Part shown: positions 12,409 to 25,700 of the stretch, piece by piece
How the letters are laid out: each line of letters opens with the position of its first letter
Numbering within the stretch: position 1 is the stretch's first letter
Assembly (NCBI RefSeq): GCF_949628215.1
Contig: NC_134311.1
Span: 62,356,205 to 62,420,204, forward strand
Source of the DNA: Phalacrocorax aristotelis
Taxonomy: Eukaryota; Chordata; Aves; Suliformes; Phalacrocoracidae
DNA length: 64,000 nucleotides
Direction: 5' to 3'
Made by a program: the position numbers and the translations under genes
The notes under the pieces: model-generated
Told to the model about the DNA's origin: nothing
Seen by the model: the letters and a program-made list of their open reading frames with translations, nothing else
The model's database searches: none

Positions 12409-12957
12409 ATGAGCCAGGAGTGTGCCCAAGTGGCCAAGAAGGCCAACAGCATCCTGGCTTCTATCAGGAATAGTGTGGCCAGCAGGAGCAGGGAGGTGAT
12501 CGTGCTCCTGTACTTAGCACTGGTGAGGCCACACCTTGAATATTGTGTTCAGTTTTGGACCTCTCACAACAAGAAGGACATTGAGGTGCTGGAGCATGTC
12601 CAGACAAGGGCAACGAAGCTGGTGAAAGGTCTAGAGAGCAAGTCATATGAGGAGAGGTTGAGGGAACTGATGTTGTTTAGTCTGGAGAAGAGAAGGCTGA
12701 GCAGAGACATTATTGCTCTCTACAACTACCTGAAAGGAGGTTGTAGTGAAGTGGATGTTGGTCTCTTCCTCCAGGACACTAGTGATAGAATGAGAGGAAA
12801 CAGCTTCAAGCTGCATCAGGAAAGGTTTAGATTGGTTATTAGGAAAAATTTCTTTACAGAAGGAGTGGTCAGGGATTAGAACAGGCTGCCCAGAGAGGTG
12901 GTGGAGTCACCATCCCTGGAGGTACTTAAAAGACATGTAGACGTGGCACTTCAGGGC
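12409..12957 (+). pseudogene. CR1 ORF2 fragment: C-terminal domain
   Basis: This frame encodes the C-terminal part of CR1 ORF2: [20 protein letters not shown], then [12 protein letters not shown] at about residue 40, [17 protein letters not shown] at about 66, [12 protein letters not shown], and [11 protein letters not shown] near the end. A TAG at 12877-12879 ends the open frame where CR1 copies normally have a tryptophan codon. The same frame then continues with NRLPREVVESPSLEVLK, so the stop is a simple point mutation. The coding end and the start of the 3' UTR lie just before the LTR insertion point. It is not expressed as a functional protein. Confidence 0.9.
12953..12957. repeat. 5-bp target-site duplication (left)
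   Basis: AGGGC directly precedes the LTR and recurs at 13432-13436 directly after it. A 5-bp duplication is typical of ERVL-type integrases. Confidence 0.8.
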
Positions 12958-13096
12958 CGTGCTGGTTTTGGCTGAGAAGGGGTTAATTCTCCTCACTGTG
13001 GGGGTCGGCTGCCTTTCCAGCTTCCCGCGCTCTGCCGCGTGGCGGGGGGTGGCTGGGAGGGGCAGGGCCATGGTGGGGGCGGCTGACCCCGACTGG

Positions 13097-13144
13097 CCAA
13101 TGGCAGGTTCATTCCATACCACGTGACACCATGGCCAGTATATT
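13097..13144 (+). promoter_or_regulatory. LTR promoter core
   Basis: In order: a CCAAT box at 13097-13101, an E-box CACGTG at 13120-13125 and a TATA-like TATATT at 13139-13144. The spacing is that of a compact polymerase II promoter in a retroviral U3. It would drive transcription on the + strand. Whether it is active in the host cannot be told from sequence. Confidence 0.55.
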
Positions 13145-13318
13145 GAGGGGGGGGGCAGTGGCAGCGCGGCGTCGGGTCGGCGAGCGGCTGCGGCGCGCGC
13201 GGTTTGTTTCGGCGGTTCGTTCCCCCTCTCCCCTCCTTTCCCCCTCCCCCGGGGCTTTGCGCCTCTCGTTGTTCTCCTTTACGTTGCATTTCTACTGTTG
13301 TTTCTTTTAATTTTAATT

Positions 13319-13324
13319 ATTAAA
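13319..13324 (+). terminator. LTR poly(A) signal ATTAAA
   Basis: ATTAAA in a T- and A-rich stretch about 180 bp after the TATA-like box, the usual place for the polyadenylation signal that defines the R/U5 boundary of an LTR. Confidence 0.6.
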
Positions 13325-13431
13325 CTGTTCTTATCCCAACCCACGAGCGTTACCCTTCTGATTCTCTCCCCCATCTGCCAGTGGGGGAGTGAGCGAGCGA
13401 CTGTGTGGGGCTGAGCTGCCGCTAAACCACA

Positions 13432-13436
13432 AGGGC
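13432..13436. repeat. 5-bp target-site duplication (right)
   Basis: AGGGC, the partner of the copy at 12953-12957. After it the CR1 3' UTR resumes (GAGACATGGTAGTGTTGGGATGA-like sequence) and ends at about 13523. Confidence 0.8.
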
Positions 13437-13525
13437 ACGGGTTAGGAGACATGGTAGTGTTGGGATGACGATATGACTTGATGATCCCAGAGGTCTTTTC
13501 TAACCTTAATGATTCTATGATTCCT

Positions 13526-16500
13526 ATCCAGTCATCCTCAGGTTTGGCTCCCTTGATTTCCTCCCCATGGTATATATAGCTATTTGTTACAGCAGAGACA
13601 AGTTTGAAGCTCTATGGGGACTTTAAGCCAGTTCACCTGGCCAGCAAACAGTTCACCTCCTGCTATGCAGATAGATCAGAGGCTTCCCAGTGCTCCCTTC
13701 ATAATCTTCAGAGATGTCTTCATCACCACCACTTCAGTCATGGCCACATTTAGGAAGAAAGTGGACAAAATGTAGCTGCCTCTTGTGACATCCAGCTGGA
13801 GGAGTGGCTCCTAGTAAGTGATGGAAGACAATAAGAAACAGAGCAAAGTCAGGACCTTTTGTTTCACATTACCAGCTCCAGTGTCAGATCAGGGAGCTGC
13901 TGCTTCTCCCTTTCACATTAGAGTGGAAAGCAGCTTCACCAGACCACAAACTCTAAATCATCAGCATCGCTGTGGTGAGGAAAGCAAACTGTGATACAAG
14001 GGCCCTCTGTGCATCAGATAGTCAATCTACGGACAAGGGTTTGGGGCTTGGTTTTTAAGGAGTTTTATTAAATACTTATTAAAATGCAATAATAGTGGAC
14101 ATTAAACAATTGTTGTTTAATCAAAACAGTGGGAACTGGATTTTCTCAAGAAATGCTCTCACTCATTACTTTCTCACAGAATCTAAGTAAATTAAAATTA
14201 AGAAGCGGTACTCCAGCAGACTCACAGAATAATGTGAAACAGCCCTTGAGGAACAGAGATGCTGGGGCTGCCACTCACTCATTAATGACGAATAAGAGAT
14301 CTTTCGTGATTACCCACATTGGACAGGATCGTTTTCTGTGGAGGAGAAAAAAAATACCACACTCTTGTTAAAAGACTGCAGGTTTCTGCTGGCTTCCTCC
14401 ATAGGGGAGTTGCCCCACCTCTGAGAGGCACCAGGGCTTGGTCCCCCAGCCCTCACGGTGTCTGAGTCAGAGCATTCCTCGCCCACAGGCAGCACCGGTG
14501 ACAGGACTCTGTGCAAACCGTGCAGCCAAGCGTAGCTTGGGGCCACAGGGACTGGGAGGCATTTTCTGACAGTCACTCGTCCCCACTCCCGAGGACATTG
14601 TGGCAGCAGACCTCAAAGCTGAGCTCACAGCACCCGGCCCGCTGGCTTGGAGATCTGGATGCCTGGGGTGGAGAGAGGACAAAGGGGGAGAGGGAAGGGA
14701 GAAATGGCAGAGTGAGGCTGGCATCATCTGCAAAAGTCTGCAAGATCATGCAACAAGCTCCCTGTCAGGCTGTCGTTGCAATGGTCTTGGTGCAACGCTG
14801 TTCCTGCTCGGTTTTGATTTTTTTATTTTTTACCTTCTAAATCCTTGATTTCACAGACTTGATGTTTTTTTCTGTGTAATTTGTGTTCCATATACATGCA
14901 TGGGCACATGGAACCGCACGTATGACCTACTTCACTTCTTCTGCATGAGTCATTCATGAGAAATGCTCAGATAATCTAAGATATTTCCTACCCAACACAA
15001 GAACTGTGAATCCTGCAAACGATTGTAGGGAGGAGGAAATTTCCTCTGTCAGGACACCTGATTTTCCCCATCCAAAGTGCCTCTGAAGCAAGCTGACTTT
15101 CCAAATGCATGCTGACTAAAAGAGCTGCTGATACAAACAGAGGCTACACTGTCACCGTGTGCCAAATGTGTCAGCGAGGCTTGGGGACAAGCTGGGCTGT
15201 GTGAATGGCAGCCCTTCCTCGCAGCCCCCGGCACTTCCACAGGGCTCCCTCCACCCCCGCCCACAGCCCCCCACCCCCGCAGGCCACAGCCCAGCAGCCC
15301 GGGAAGCGCTGCTGCGGCTGCGGGCAGCCTCCTGCAGTGAATGCATCTCAGAGAGATTGTGCTCTGCATGGCCAAGGCTAGTGCTGGTTTCCAGAAGCCC
15401 ACGGAGGAGCCATTTACAATTGTTTTTCCTTCCTGTAAGCATCAGCTGCATGGGTCTGAAAGTTGACCTGGGTGGAAGTCAATAGACCTGAGCAACTTCC
15501 TCCAGCAATCTCTGGTAACAAAAGGCTTCTGTAAAGCCATGCAAAGCAGAGAACTGGCATTGCAGCATGCTGGTACTATACCATTAAGGTATTAGCACAA
15601 CAAGAAAATGTTTTCACCACCAAACTGCAGCAGTGTCTGGGAAAGCAAGACAGATGTCCACTTCTACCCATGCAAAGCTCTTCTGATGTTCACGGGGAAT
15701 CTCTGACTCCTCCATTTTTTCCATGCGAAAATTGGTCACCGGAGGAAGGGAGGGGGTGCAGTCAATATAGGCGTACTTAAATATATTTACTAATCTTTAA
15801 ACTGCAGCACTTGGAATAGTCCTGAAAGTAAAGATTTAGCCTTACTTGATTTAGGATGTAGTAAAATTTTAAGTGGGCACATGCTTTTCTGGGGTTAACT
15901 GGTGTAAAAGAAGTTACAAGAGATTATATCAGTTAAGGTTCTGTTCTAAAATTTACTCTTCTGGGTTTTTCCAAAATAAAATTAGATGAAGTCTTGAATG
16001 CTGGTAAGAATAACTCTGAGACCAGACCAGAAAGGACACCATTGGTTTTGCTGTCTTGTCAAAACTCTGGCTGAGTTGCCAGGTTTTAGTCAAACAATGA
16101 GTTTTGAGTTATTCACAATGGCAACTCAGAGGCTGAATCTATTTTTAAATGGTCATGTTTCAAACTTCACTCTGCTTTTAAATCAAAGAGGAGACCTAAC
16201 CTATTTCCAGACATTTCTCTGATTAGTTTCTCAGCAACATCTAACTGCATTAACACTGCTTACTAAAATGTAGCCTTCATCAAAGGGAAAGAAGAGAAAA
16301 TTTTATTAGTTTGTTGACCAGAGCATTTCTACAGATTGAGCCTCCTTCTCTGGTTTATATCGTTGCTCAGATCTGACTCTTGTCACTGTACTATTTATCT
16401 GGTTTAATTTCTCTAATAAGAATATCTGAAGGGATTATAGGGACATAATAAACTGGAAGCATATATGAAAGATCTTATTAAAAAGCATTCCTGCATTATC

Positions 16501-19500
16501 TAAAACAGATGTAGTATTGTAAGAGAAAAAAAGGGTTTATTAAGCCTCCAAAGCTGTCTTCGTCCATCTGTGTAAATTGGCAGGTTGCGTGAAGACCTTT
16601 ATGTTATTTATAAATAGAGTCATGCCCAAAATATAACTGCACATCCAAACAGTCTCTAATTTAGGATGGGTTAAAATCCTGGCTCTTGATACCCATTTCA
16701 CAGCTAGACTGTAATTATTATAGGAGCTTTTACTGCTTGCTTCCTCTGGTTCTTGTTGCTTTTGGTTTTGGTTTTTTTTTTTACAAGCCAGCCTCCAGTT
16801 AACCCTGACCCTTTCATTCATGGTAGCAGCATCTTGCATGTGTTATAGCAGATAGATTTAGACATCCGCATCAGCCTTACATTGTTTTTTGCTTATAAAA
16901 TACAATAGACTGGTCAAAATACCTTATTGGCTTCAGCAATTACCTTGTAAGAAGGAATCAAATGATCCTTTGCTGTGTCCTGCTTAGGTGTCCAATACCT
17001 CAAAAAACATCTCAAGGTCCTCCCTGAAATCACCATCTGCGAGACAAAATCCCTCTGGGTGAACCCAGCACGTAGGTGCTTTTTAATTGGGTGGGTGCTC
17101 TGACTGCAGGTCTGTTACCTCTAGTAAGTCTAAAAGCAGCAGCTCTACACAGAAGAAGCCCACATAAAAGCATAACCAAAACCACATCCAAAACCTGTGG
17201 GCTTCAGCAGGTCTGTGAGTTCTTGTCTGAGTCAAATGCCGCTTGCACCGTGCAGCACAGGGGCTGGACAGCTGCACTTATGTACCCATGCTGATACGCT
17301 CCCAGCCTGCACCCACTGCCCCACCTCCACGCACACTGCCACTCCAGGCCCCCAGCACCTGAGAAAGCCATGCCATTTTTATGCAGATGTCTCAAAAATG
17401 GGACTTAAGAGCCCAGCATAGGGCCAAGGGTAAGAGTGTTTCACAAGTTTTCAGAAACTATAAAATTAAAAGGTATGTAGCCCAGTTCAGTCAAGATTTA
17501 CTGTAGTTGCAGCTGAAACAATTTTTCCCCTTGCTAAGTGATCTGTAAAAATTGAGCCCTTAAACTCCAGGATCTAGTTGAAGCAGCGTGTTCAATGCCT
17601 TGTGAGCAGCCTGCGATTAAGCCCTTTCCCCACAGTAAATGCAAGGCAACTTATCAGAAACCTCTGAGTTTTGTCTGTAGTTCCCCAGCTAAAGCTACTT
17701 GAGTTTCACCAGTTGCAGAGCCGAGCGCAACGTGCCATTTAGATATTGTTTACCTCTCTCCATAGAAAAAAGGCTGCAGTGAAGTTTCTACAACAACTGG
17801 CATTTAACAGCTGGCAGCGGGTAGGCAGCCTGACTTAGGGTGGTGGCTTAACATGGCTGTTTAGCAGAAAAAAAAGCACAGGCAATCCTTACCCTGAGGA
17901 ATCACTGTTGTAATGACCCAAATCATTAAACTGGTAAAGCTGTCCATAGACATCAACATTCCCTGCTGGTGGGAAAGGGATTGGCTCTGGTACTTTACCT
18001 CAAGACAGATATAACTCATCAGATTCTTCTGGCATCTGATGCAGCCACCCAGAAAACTTATCTGGTGTCAGTAAAAAATAAGGTTGTTATCACTGCCACA
18101 CTTAGGAAATGTTCTGTGCTTTACAGTGACTGTATTTTCTTAGGCAGTACCAGAAAATGGCTCACATCTGTCTGTTACTTCTTATCCAAACCATGTCCAA
18201 ATTAAACCGAACATCAGTTATGGTTACACAGACTCTTTAGCAGGATGTTTCTCTGATTGAGCAAGTCTGATGAGAAACTGTTCAGTTCCACAAAGACAAG
18301 TCATTAATGTTTCTGGAAGGTTTTTCTAATTAACGCTTGGCTCACATTATTTCCTTGTGGTGTATGCCTGCAAGCTAGAAAATTAGGGGCTCATGTGCTC
18401 TTTAAATAAAAGACAAAGAATTACATTCTTTAAATCTGGTTTTAATGTTGCAGGGTAAAAATAAAGACCTTCTTGTACCTCTGGACACAGTATCTTAGTC
18501 CTTGCTCAACAGAGGCTTTCAATGACCTCTCCATGGCCAGGTTTTCAGGCCTCTGTTCATTCTGTTCTTCCTCAGCTCTGCTGTTAGTCGTACTCCCCCC
18601 TACAAAAAGTGAACAGTCTCTGTTACTTTTGTCTCCACCTTTTCATCTCTACTCTCCACCTGTAGTTACAATAGCTTTTGCTAAGGTGTCTGCATTGCTT
18701 TTTTGAGACTTTGGACTCTTTATCAATCTGCTCAGCACTTTTCCTTAGACAGCTTGATCTACCCATAGCTTCAAACCTCCTCTTAGTCCCAGTTCCCAGA
18801 ATTGTCTTGCTGCTCCTGATTTTTTCCCTCCACTCTGTTCCATTTTTATTTTTATTTTTTTCCTGCCTTCCTCTAGAAGATGCTTTGCTGGCATCTTAAC
18901 CTGAAGATGGCTAAATAATAATCCCCTACAGAGCCTGCATGTCCTCTATTTGTCCCCAGTTTTCTTTTTGTTTTGAACTAAGCAAACCCAATGCTGCTTA
19001 TAGCAAGTTATGTTTTCCAGACCTGCTGCCATCTTGTTCTCTCTTCTCTAGTGTCCTGCAAATGTATTTACATCTAAAAACATGAGGCATAAAAATCAAA
19101 CTTCCTAAGAGGCTTCTCAGGACTGAGCAGAGTCATATTACTGAGCTTTACATATGGCTCTCCTGGCTTTGTTTCTCTCATCTTCCCCCTCTTCCTCTTT
19201 TGTGCTACTAAATGTGCTATTAGTATAACTTATCACCCTGGTGCACGGCATTTACTGACAAATCCAAACCTACAAGAATACACGAGATGGCTTCTTCTAC
19301 CTTTATTGAGGCAATTAGAAAATATACACTATTCTCCTTGTTCTGCACACCTTCCCTGTGAAAAGAGTGAAGTTTTCCAAGGTTATCCCAAGGCTACTGT
19401 TACGCTTGCAGCCTATAAATCTGATTTATAAACTCATTGACCATCTCAATTCTCATTACTGTAAGTGCAAAACAAAACAAACCCCACTGGCCACAATTTT

Positions 19501-22500
19501 CTCCTCCCTTCAGCATTATTCATAAATGAGGTTGCCTGAAGGGAAGTACTAAATCACTGCCCGTTACGTATTCTCTCCTATACAGTTAGTACTTCCAAAC
19601 TCCAGTGCTTCTCCTTGAATCTTGCTTTTCTTCTATGATCATTTAAACAACTGACAGCTCTAATTATTGTACTCATAGGCAAGGGCTTAATTAACCTAAT
19701 CTGCCTGCCATGGAGCTGACAGGTATGCTTTTCTGTTAGAGTTAGGTCAAAACATGTAATCTGCAATGAATAGGAGCTCTTTTTCAGCTGCTCTGGCAGT
19801 GGTTCAGTGCATTTATGCCTCTCCTCAGGCCACTGAGTTGTGTGACCTTGCAGCTCACAATGAAGAGTGACGAATTTAAAGTGTATGTCAAAAAGCTAGT
19901 TTTCTCTGACCCAGTTTCCAGACACAACATGATGGATAAATGCCAACAAAGCAGCAGCCTGTGTTATCAAACAGTAACAGGGCTAAAGCAGAGGGGAGCA
20001 TTGCTTCAGTACTGCCCAGAAACGACCATTGTCAGCATGGGGCAGCATGAAGAGCTTTGTTTATCAGGGTATGATTAGGAGAGTCAAGGTGAGACCAAAC
20101 AGAGATGCCATCCTAAGCACTCCTGGGTATCTGTGCCTATACTGACTTAGCAGCCTAACCACTTTCTGGTCATCCCTAAAGGAAGTAAAAAACCAAGCCC
20201 TTCTGCACACTATGGCTGCTGTGTATTGTTAGGAATGGGTTGCTACCACATACCTGGTGGACTGCCTTGCTGCTCTGCTATCACAAGGTCCAAGAGAGAT
20301 ATAATGGCTGTAGAAAACTGTGACCAGCATTTTGCACTTCTTCTCCCCAGCCCTCTCTGAAGTTGGAGCAGCTGCATGCCAGAGTGGGAAGCCCAGAGTG
20401 ATTTTTCTTAACTTGCTGGCTTACCCTGGACTAAAAATAATACAACATACTACACATCCTGACAAAGCCTTTTGAATAACAGAGCTGATCTAAAATTAGC
20501 CCAGTTAGGCAGTTACCTATAAATCAAAATATAAAAAAATGCATTTATATAAATAGAACCTTTAAAGTTTGTTAATTTTTTTGATTACTTGATTTCTGAG
20601 AGTTCTTCATTTCCTTATTTCTAAATGAGTTTCAATACAGTGAAAAAAGCTAGAAGCTTTTCCTTCAGATTTTGCATATCCAAGAACAGTTTAGTTGTTC
20701 CTGACAAGCCCATCAATAGCAAAACCTATGGTTTGCATCATTTCTCCCTTTTCAAACGGGATAGTCAAAATCCTAGCTCGCAGATGAGTAGTGACTTGTA
20801 CCAAAAGACTAACTCAGGCAACACACAACAGCCGAGGCTGACCCTGTGTTTCCTGTTGTTATCTACCGGCTGCTGTGTTTGGTCTTCCTGTGTTGCCTTT
20901 GGTAGCTTCAGCCCAGGAAGGGTCTCTTTTAGCTCAGCTAAGAGACGAATGCTTTTTGCCAATCAGCTTTCTGGATTTTTCCCTTCCTGAATGGCAAGGG
21001 ATAGCCAGTTTGCTTTCAGACCCAACCTGCATCAATGGCTTTGATATGGTTAAATCATACAGCATTAGCAAGTGGCAAGTCAGACTTCTCCATGTAGGCT
21101 TTGTATGCAGTGAAGGCATAAAGTCAGAAAGTCAGAGTTAAGCACAGGTTCACTCTGGCTCTGCACTGTACCTGGCTGCTTCCAAAGAACCTCCTCTTTA
21201 TCCCTGAGAGATAAGCCAATATAAAGCCATAAAAAAGATCAAGGTCAATAGTAGTATAACACATATGTTTATAAATATATACATGGCTTTTATGTGAGTG
21301 CAAGTGCTTCTTTATCAGGGGCAACCCCATGAGTAAAGAGGATTTTCCCTCTCATTGAGAAATGAGCCTCTCCCCCAGCATTTACCCATCTCTGCTCCCC
21401 TTGAGAGGATCTAACTACCTCTCTCTTCACATCTCAGTTTCCTTTCATTGGTGTCACCAAGGCAATTGCTCTCCTCAGGCAGAATTTTCTCCCACTTGCT
21501 TGATTGCTTAAAGTTTTGGCTTCACCACCACTCAACTGTGCAAGGGCTAGAGCAGCTGCAGTGCTGTTGGCAGACAGCCTCTCAACATACTCACTTCCTT
21601 TGGCAGTTTCCTATCCTAGGAATTATCCCCTTGGTGAAAAATCAGCCAACACAGAGAAAGGTGTTTCCACATTAGTAGCTTCCTGCATCCCATCAGGGAA
21701 GTCAGCTGCCAGAAGCAGTGACAAATTTGTAAGAGAAAAAAAATCAAAGAGAAATTGGAAACTATGTTAGAAAGCCAAAGTCTGGGACAACCTTACAAAA
21801 AGCTGCTGTCTGTCTTTATGTGAAGTCTGTCTGTCCTTGGGACACTGTAAGGAGGAGAGTACTTGAAATAAACTTGCATAGACATTACTCATTAATGAGA
21901 TTGCATGCTTACCCAGATGCATGGGTATCAGATATCCTACTGCAAGAGCCAGCCACACAGTTAGTCCTGGAGTTCAACCTTTGTAGGTCATTAACAGGCA
22001 TCTGTTTCCAAGGGCCAGGCTTCCCTCTTCCAGTGTCATACCAAAAGGAGTGAAAGCAGACTGACACACCAATACTGTTCAGATTATAATCCCTATTTCA
22101 CCCATCCATGCGTGAATTCATTTAAACCTAGACTTACTTCAAACCACCTCAGTGTGGCTACTTTCAAAATATTAAAGGAAACCTGGAATTTATATCTGCC
22201 TAGATGATACCATATTGTAAACCAAACCTAGATGACAGAGTATGTCATATTGTAAACCAAATTTCATTGCCAAGGGAGAAAAATATATCCTTAAAAGCCA
22301 AGTCTGGATCATAAACTGTGTAGGACTCTAACACCTACACCTGAGGTCTAGAGAGAACAAATGAGCAGAAGATGAGACAACTAGAAACAAATGACCCCAT
22401 CCAAATGGTTCCTTCCGGACATGGACAAAGGCAAAGGATTGATGTTTATAATAACAAATCTGAAATCTTAATCTAATGCTTCAGAAATGGCAAATGCACC

Positions 22501-22581
22501 CTGAACTAAGCTAAATCATGTAAAATACCAGCACTCTGAGGAGGTCTTGAAAACTTTCACGAAGGACCACATAATGTGTAG
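13526..22581. other. Long interval without a recognised gene
   Basis: No exon, RNA gene or repeat family recognised in about 9 kb. Distinct features are a GC-richer patch at about 14400-14760 and another at 15200-15330 (C-rich with a GCTGCGGCTGCGGG core). A T-rich run lies near 16750-16783, a strongly pyrimidine-rich + strand at about 18470-18890, and an imperfect duplication at 22199-22261. Open frames are short with no motifs. Confidence 0.55.
22199..22261. repeat. Imperfect tandem duplication
   Basis: Two adjacent units begin CCTAGATGA and end CATATTGTAAACCAAA, the second carrying a few extra bases in the middle. The first spans about 22199-22226 and the second about 22227-22261. Local slippage or a small tandem duplication explains it. 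Confidence 0.7.
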
Positions 22582-22758
22582 TCACAGAATCACAGAATGG
22601 TTTGGGTTGGAAGGGACCTTTAAAGATCATGTAGTCCAACGCCCCTGCCATGGGCAAGGGATGTTTTCAACTTCAGAGCCCCATCCTGCGTGACCTTGAA
22701 CGTTTCCAGGGATGCAGCATCTACAACCTCGCTGGGCAACCTGTTCCAGTGTCTCAAC
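22582..22758 (-). mobile_element. CR1 LINE 3'-end fragment (- strand)
   Basis: The + strand starts with TCACAGAATCACAGAATGGT, then a GGGTTGGAAGGGACCTTTAAAGA block, then sequence ending CTGGGCAACCTGTTCCAGTGTCTCAAC. Read on the - strand this is the last coding stretch and 3' UTR of an avian CR1, ending in the ATTCTGTGATTCTGTGA tail. About 177 bp remain and no functional domain is encoded. The tail type matches the 55-58 kb copy rather than the 11-13.5 kb copy. It has relatively few differences from the typical CR1 3' end. Confidence 0.92.
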
Positions 22759-25700
22759 TAGTTGTAACATGCAGGACATCAACTTGTCAGGTGCTACAAT
22801 TCATCAGAGCATTGACCTGTTATACAACTCAGAATACAGCTAGCAAGACATTTGTGATGATGTAGTTTGATTTTAGTATTTCAGAACGCAGTCGCATTAT
22901 ATTTCTGAAACTATACTGCTGAAAAGAGCTGATTCATGCATACATTCATATTCACAGTGCGGGCTAAAAGGAAATCAAGAGTCTGAAATAAGTAGAGATC
23001 TAGTATTTAGTAATACAGTCAAACTAAATGTGGGACCACTGTAGGCTGAGCAAAGGCTTGGCTTTGCAAGCAGAGTTGAGACAAGTTGAAGCAACAAACT
23101 GAACTGTATTGCCTAGAGCATTTTTGTAAGATGCACATTGAAGGACAGCTAAAGAGACAGCAAACTCCCAAATCATGGGATCTCCTGTAGCCATTGGACC
23201 CTCATTGTTTTTCATGTGTGGGAAATAAGGATTAAAGTTAGAAGATGTGCCTCTTGAAGCAATATGGAGTCCTAGGAGGCTGTTAATTTTATTCTGAATT
23301 TATTTAGGAACAGGAGGATGGATTCTAACTTTAATCTTAAGCACACAAGCACAAACATTTTGGCTTTTAAGGACTTCACAGATTAACTCCTGCTTACTTG
23401 TGTTTATAGCCTCAGCAACATATCAGCTGCAATGTAGTTATACAGACTGACACATCTGAGAAAGAACTGAGTCTTACTTGTCTTAACACTTGAAAGCCTC
23501 TTAAAACTTCGTATGCAAGATACATAATAAACTAATATTACTGCCTAATGCCTAAATAGATAGGCTAGATTGGTACGATTTCTGAAGAAGAGACTGTTCC
23601 CCTGTGCCTGTTTGGACTGCATCCAGGGCAAAGAAATCAGCGTCCTGATGGGTTCGGCAGTGTGAATCCCAAAACAGGTTCTCTCTGAACAATAGCTTTC
23701 CATCGGCCTGGTGACAGGATGCCTCTGATCACAGGTGTTGCAGAGACACTCTTTTGAGGACTATTTCTACTCAGACTTTCTCACAGAGAGTAAGCAGAGC
23801 AGGGAAACAGCTTTCAGTGGAAAAGCAAGCAAACAAGAAAACAAAACAAACCCCTCTAAGTACGGGTAGATTAAGAGTCTGGGAATCTTTTGATTCTTTG
23901 GACTCAGCTGTCCTCCAGCAGAACAGAGAAGAGCTGACTGAGGAAAAAATAACACCAAATAACTGGATTTCTAGAAAAGAAAATCTAAAATGAGGCTAGG
24001 AGTGAATGCAAAAGTGTGCTTGTCAGTGAAGCTGGCTGGGTGAAATCCTAGCATTTCCACAATCAAACAGGACCTTTGTTTTTGGCTCTATGGGGAGCCA
24101 GGCCTTAACCACCAGGTTCAGTGAGGAAATACACCTTATAAACAGCATTCACTCTGGGAGTTTAAAAATGTATCATGAAAACATTTTGAAAATTCATCTT
24201 TTTATGAATTACACAAAAGTATAAAGAAATTATTAGAAAGAAGTTAAGAAACTTTATTTTCATCTGAGGTAAAAAAACTGTAAAGGGTATTACTGAGAGA
24301 TACATTAAGACTGCTACTTCTAAAGTTCAGATACAGCTGTCAAATTGTCCTTAAGGTACAATTCACCTTTGACAAAACCTGCCCATGTGGGCCTCAAAAA
24401 TAATGAAGCCTTGTATTTATCAATATCATAGTAACGTATAGAGGGTGTACATGCATTATACATCTATACACACGTATACACACAGAGCAAAATGCGTTGA
24501 ATGAGAATATTTTTATCTAGGGACCAGAATACCTGTGTTTGAAATGTGATGCGGGTTTATCAGCCCCTTGGATTATAAACATTGTATTGATAGCCTGTAC
24601 CTAACTCACCTCCCACTCAAATCAAGATAGCTGGAAAATTTCTGACAAGGATGTTTTTTATTTGAAATTGCCAACCTGTACAAATGCAAAAGTTTCAACA
24701 CTATGTCTTCATTTTTGTAGATATTTTTCCTGATTTTTCCTTACCTGTCCACCTGGGCCAAAGGGTGACCAAAGACCCAGGGGTTCTGGTCTCCCAGATG
24801 ATGACCTCTTGGCAGTTCCCAGGCTTTTTTAAGTCCTCAGGTCTCAGATCAGCTGCCTTCAGTTTAAGTCTATGGGCCCCTGTGGTCTACAGCTAAAAAA
24901 CTATATGTGCTATATATGCTATGAACCAGACACCTATATGATATAAACCAGGATCTCCCCTCTTTCCAGAGAGTACTTTTTAACTCCTGGTTTTGTCAGA
25001 GATCGGAAAAAGATTAATTTTTTTAATATTGATGTCTTCCACAAATTGAAATTTCTTTTTCCACCCGGTTCTGATCACTTTCTCAAGCATTGAGTGTCTG
25101 TTTTAACAGCAGGAAGCTGAAAATTTTTATCTTCTCAGCTGGCATTATTCCTCAACATTGACCATGAGCCAGTGTCTGCATTGCAAACTGCAACTGGCAA
25201 GCGGGTTAGTTCAAACTCCAGACCTGCTTCCCAGTGTTCAGTATGAACATTTGTATCTTGGAAAAAAACATTTGAAGAAGGGTCTCCTTAAGTATTTTAA
25301 GTTAACCTGGAATCAGCTAACACATGGGGTCCATGACTGCCCAAAGGCTAAATGTTAAGTGTGAAAGAGGCGCTCCGGCATGGACAGAAACCTGTGGGTA
25401 CTCCCCTTTCCTGGAGCCTGTTGAGCTCTACTTAAACATTGACCCAGAATAAATTTATTGTCTTCCAAGGACAGAAGCTGTCCTTTGAATCACAGGAACC
25501 TGTCAAACTCATTGCAATCCATTTATATATATATATATATATATATACATCCTGTGCTGTGACAATAATAGCAATGAAGAAAAATGATGCTCATGCTAAG
25601 AATGGCACTACTTTCAAATGAAATAGAAAAAAAAAAAACCAGATTTTTAAAAGATTAATTGATAAAATTACTTCAGATCTCCTTTCACTAACAATGAGTC

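Larger units (their letters stand above)
12958..13431 (+). mobile_element. Solo LTR of an ERVL-like endogenous retrovirus
   Basis: This 474-bp unit lies inside the 3' end of the CR1 and is bounded by the 5-bp duplication AGGGC. It ends in ACCACA; its first bases are CG instead of the expected TG, one substitution, followed by TGCTGGTTTTGGCTGAGA, which resembles the start of avian ERVL LTRs. In order it has a GC-rich U3 with a CCAAT box, an E-box, a TATA-like box, a run of 10 G near 13147, a very CpG-rich stretch, a T-rich stretch with an ATTAAA poly(A) signal at 13319-13324, and a U5 with ACCCACGAGCG. No primer-binding site or viral gene follows; CR1 sequence resumes immediately. The provirus was therefore lost by LTR-LTR recombination. 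Family name is inferred from the ends and duplication length. Confidence 0.85.
11290..13525 (+). mobile_element. CR1 LINE, 5'-truncated, interrupted by a solo LTR
   Basis: A non-LTR retrotransposon of the CR1 clade, read on the + strand. From about 11340 the translation matches the CR1 ORF2 region just before the reverse transcriptase (a frame containing LNAFFASAF). It continues through the reverse transcriptase fingers and palm ([31 protein letters not shown]) and the C-terminal region, and ends in the typical 3' tail with ATTCTATGATTC at 13512-13523. ORF1 and the endonuclease are missing, as expected from 5' truncation during target-primed reverse transcription. Without the 474-bp LTR and its target duplication at 12958-13436, the CR1 is about 1.75 kb. 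Several frameshifts and stops make it inactive. The exact 5' boundary is uncertain by about 50 bp. Confidence 0.93.
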
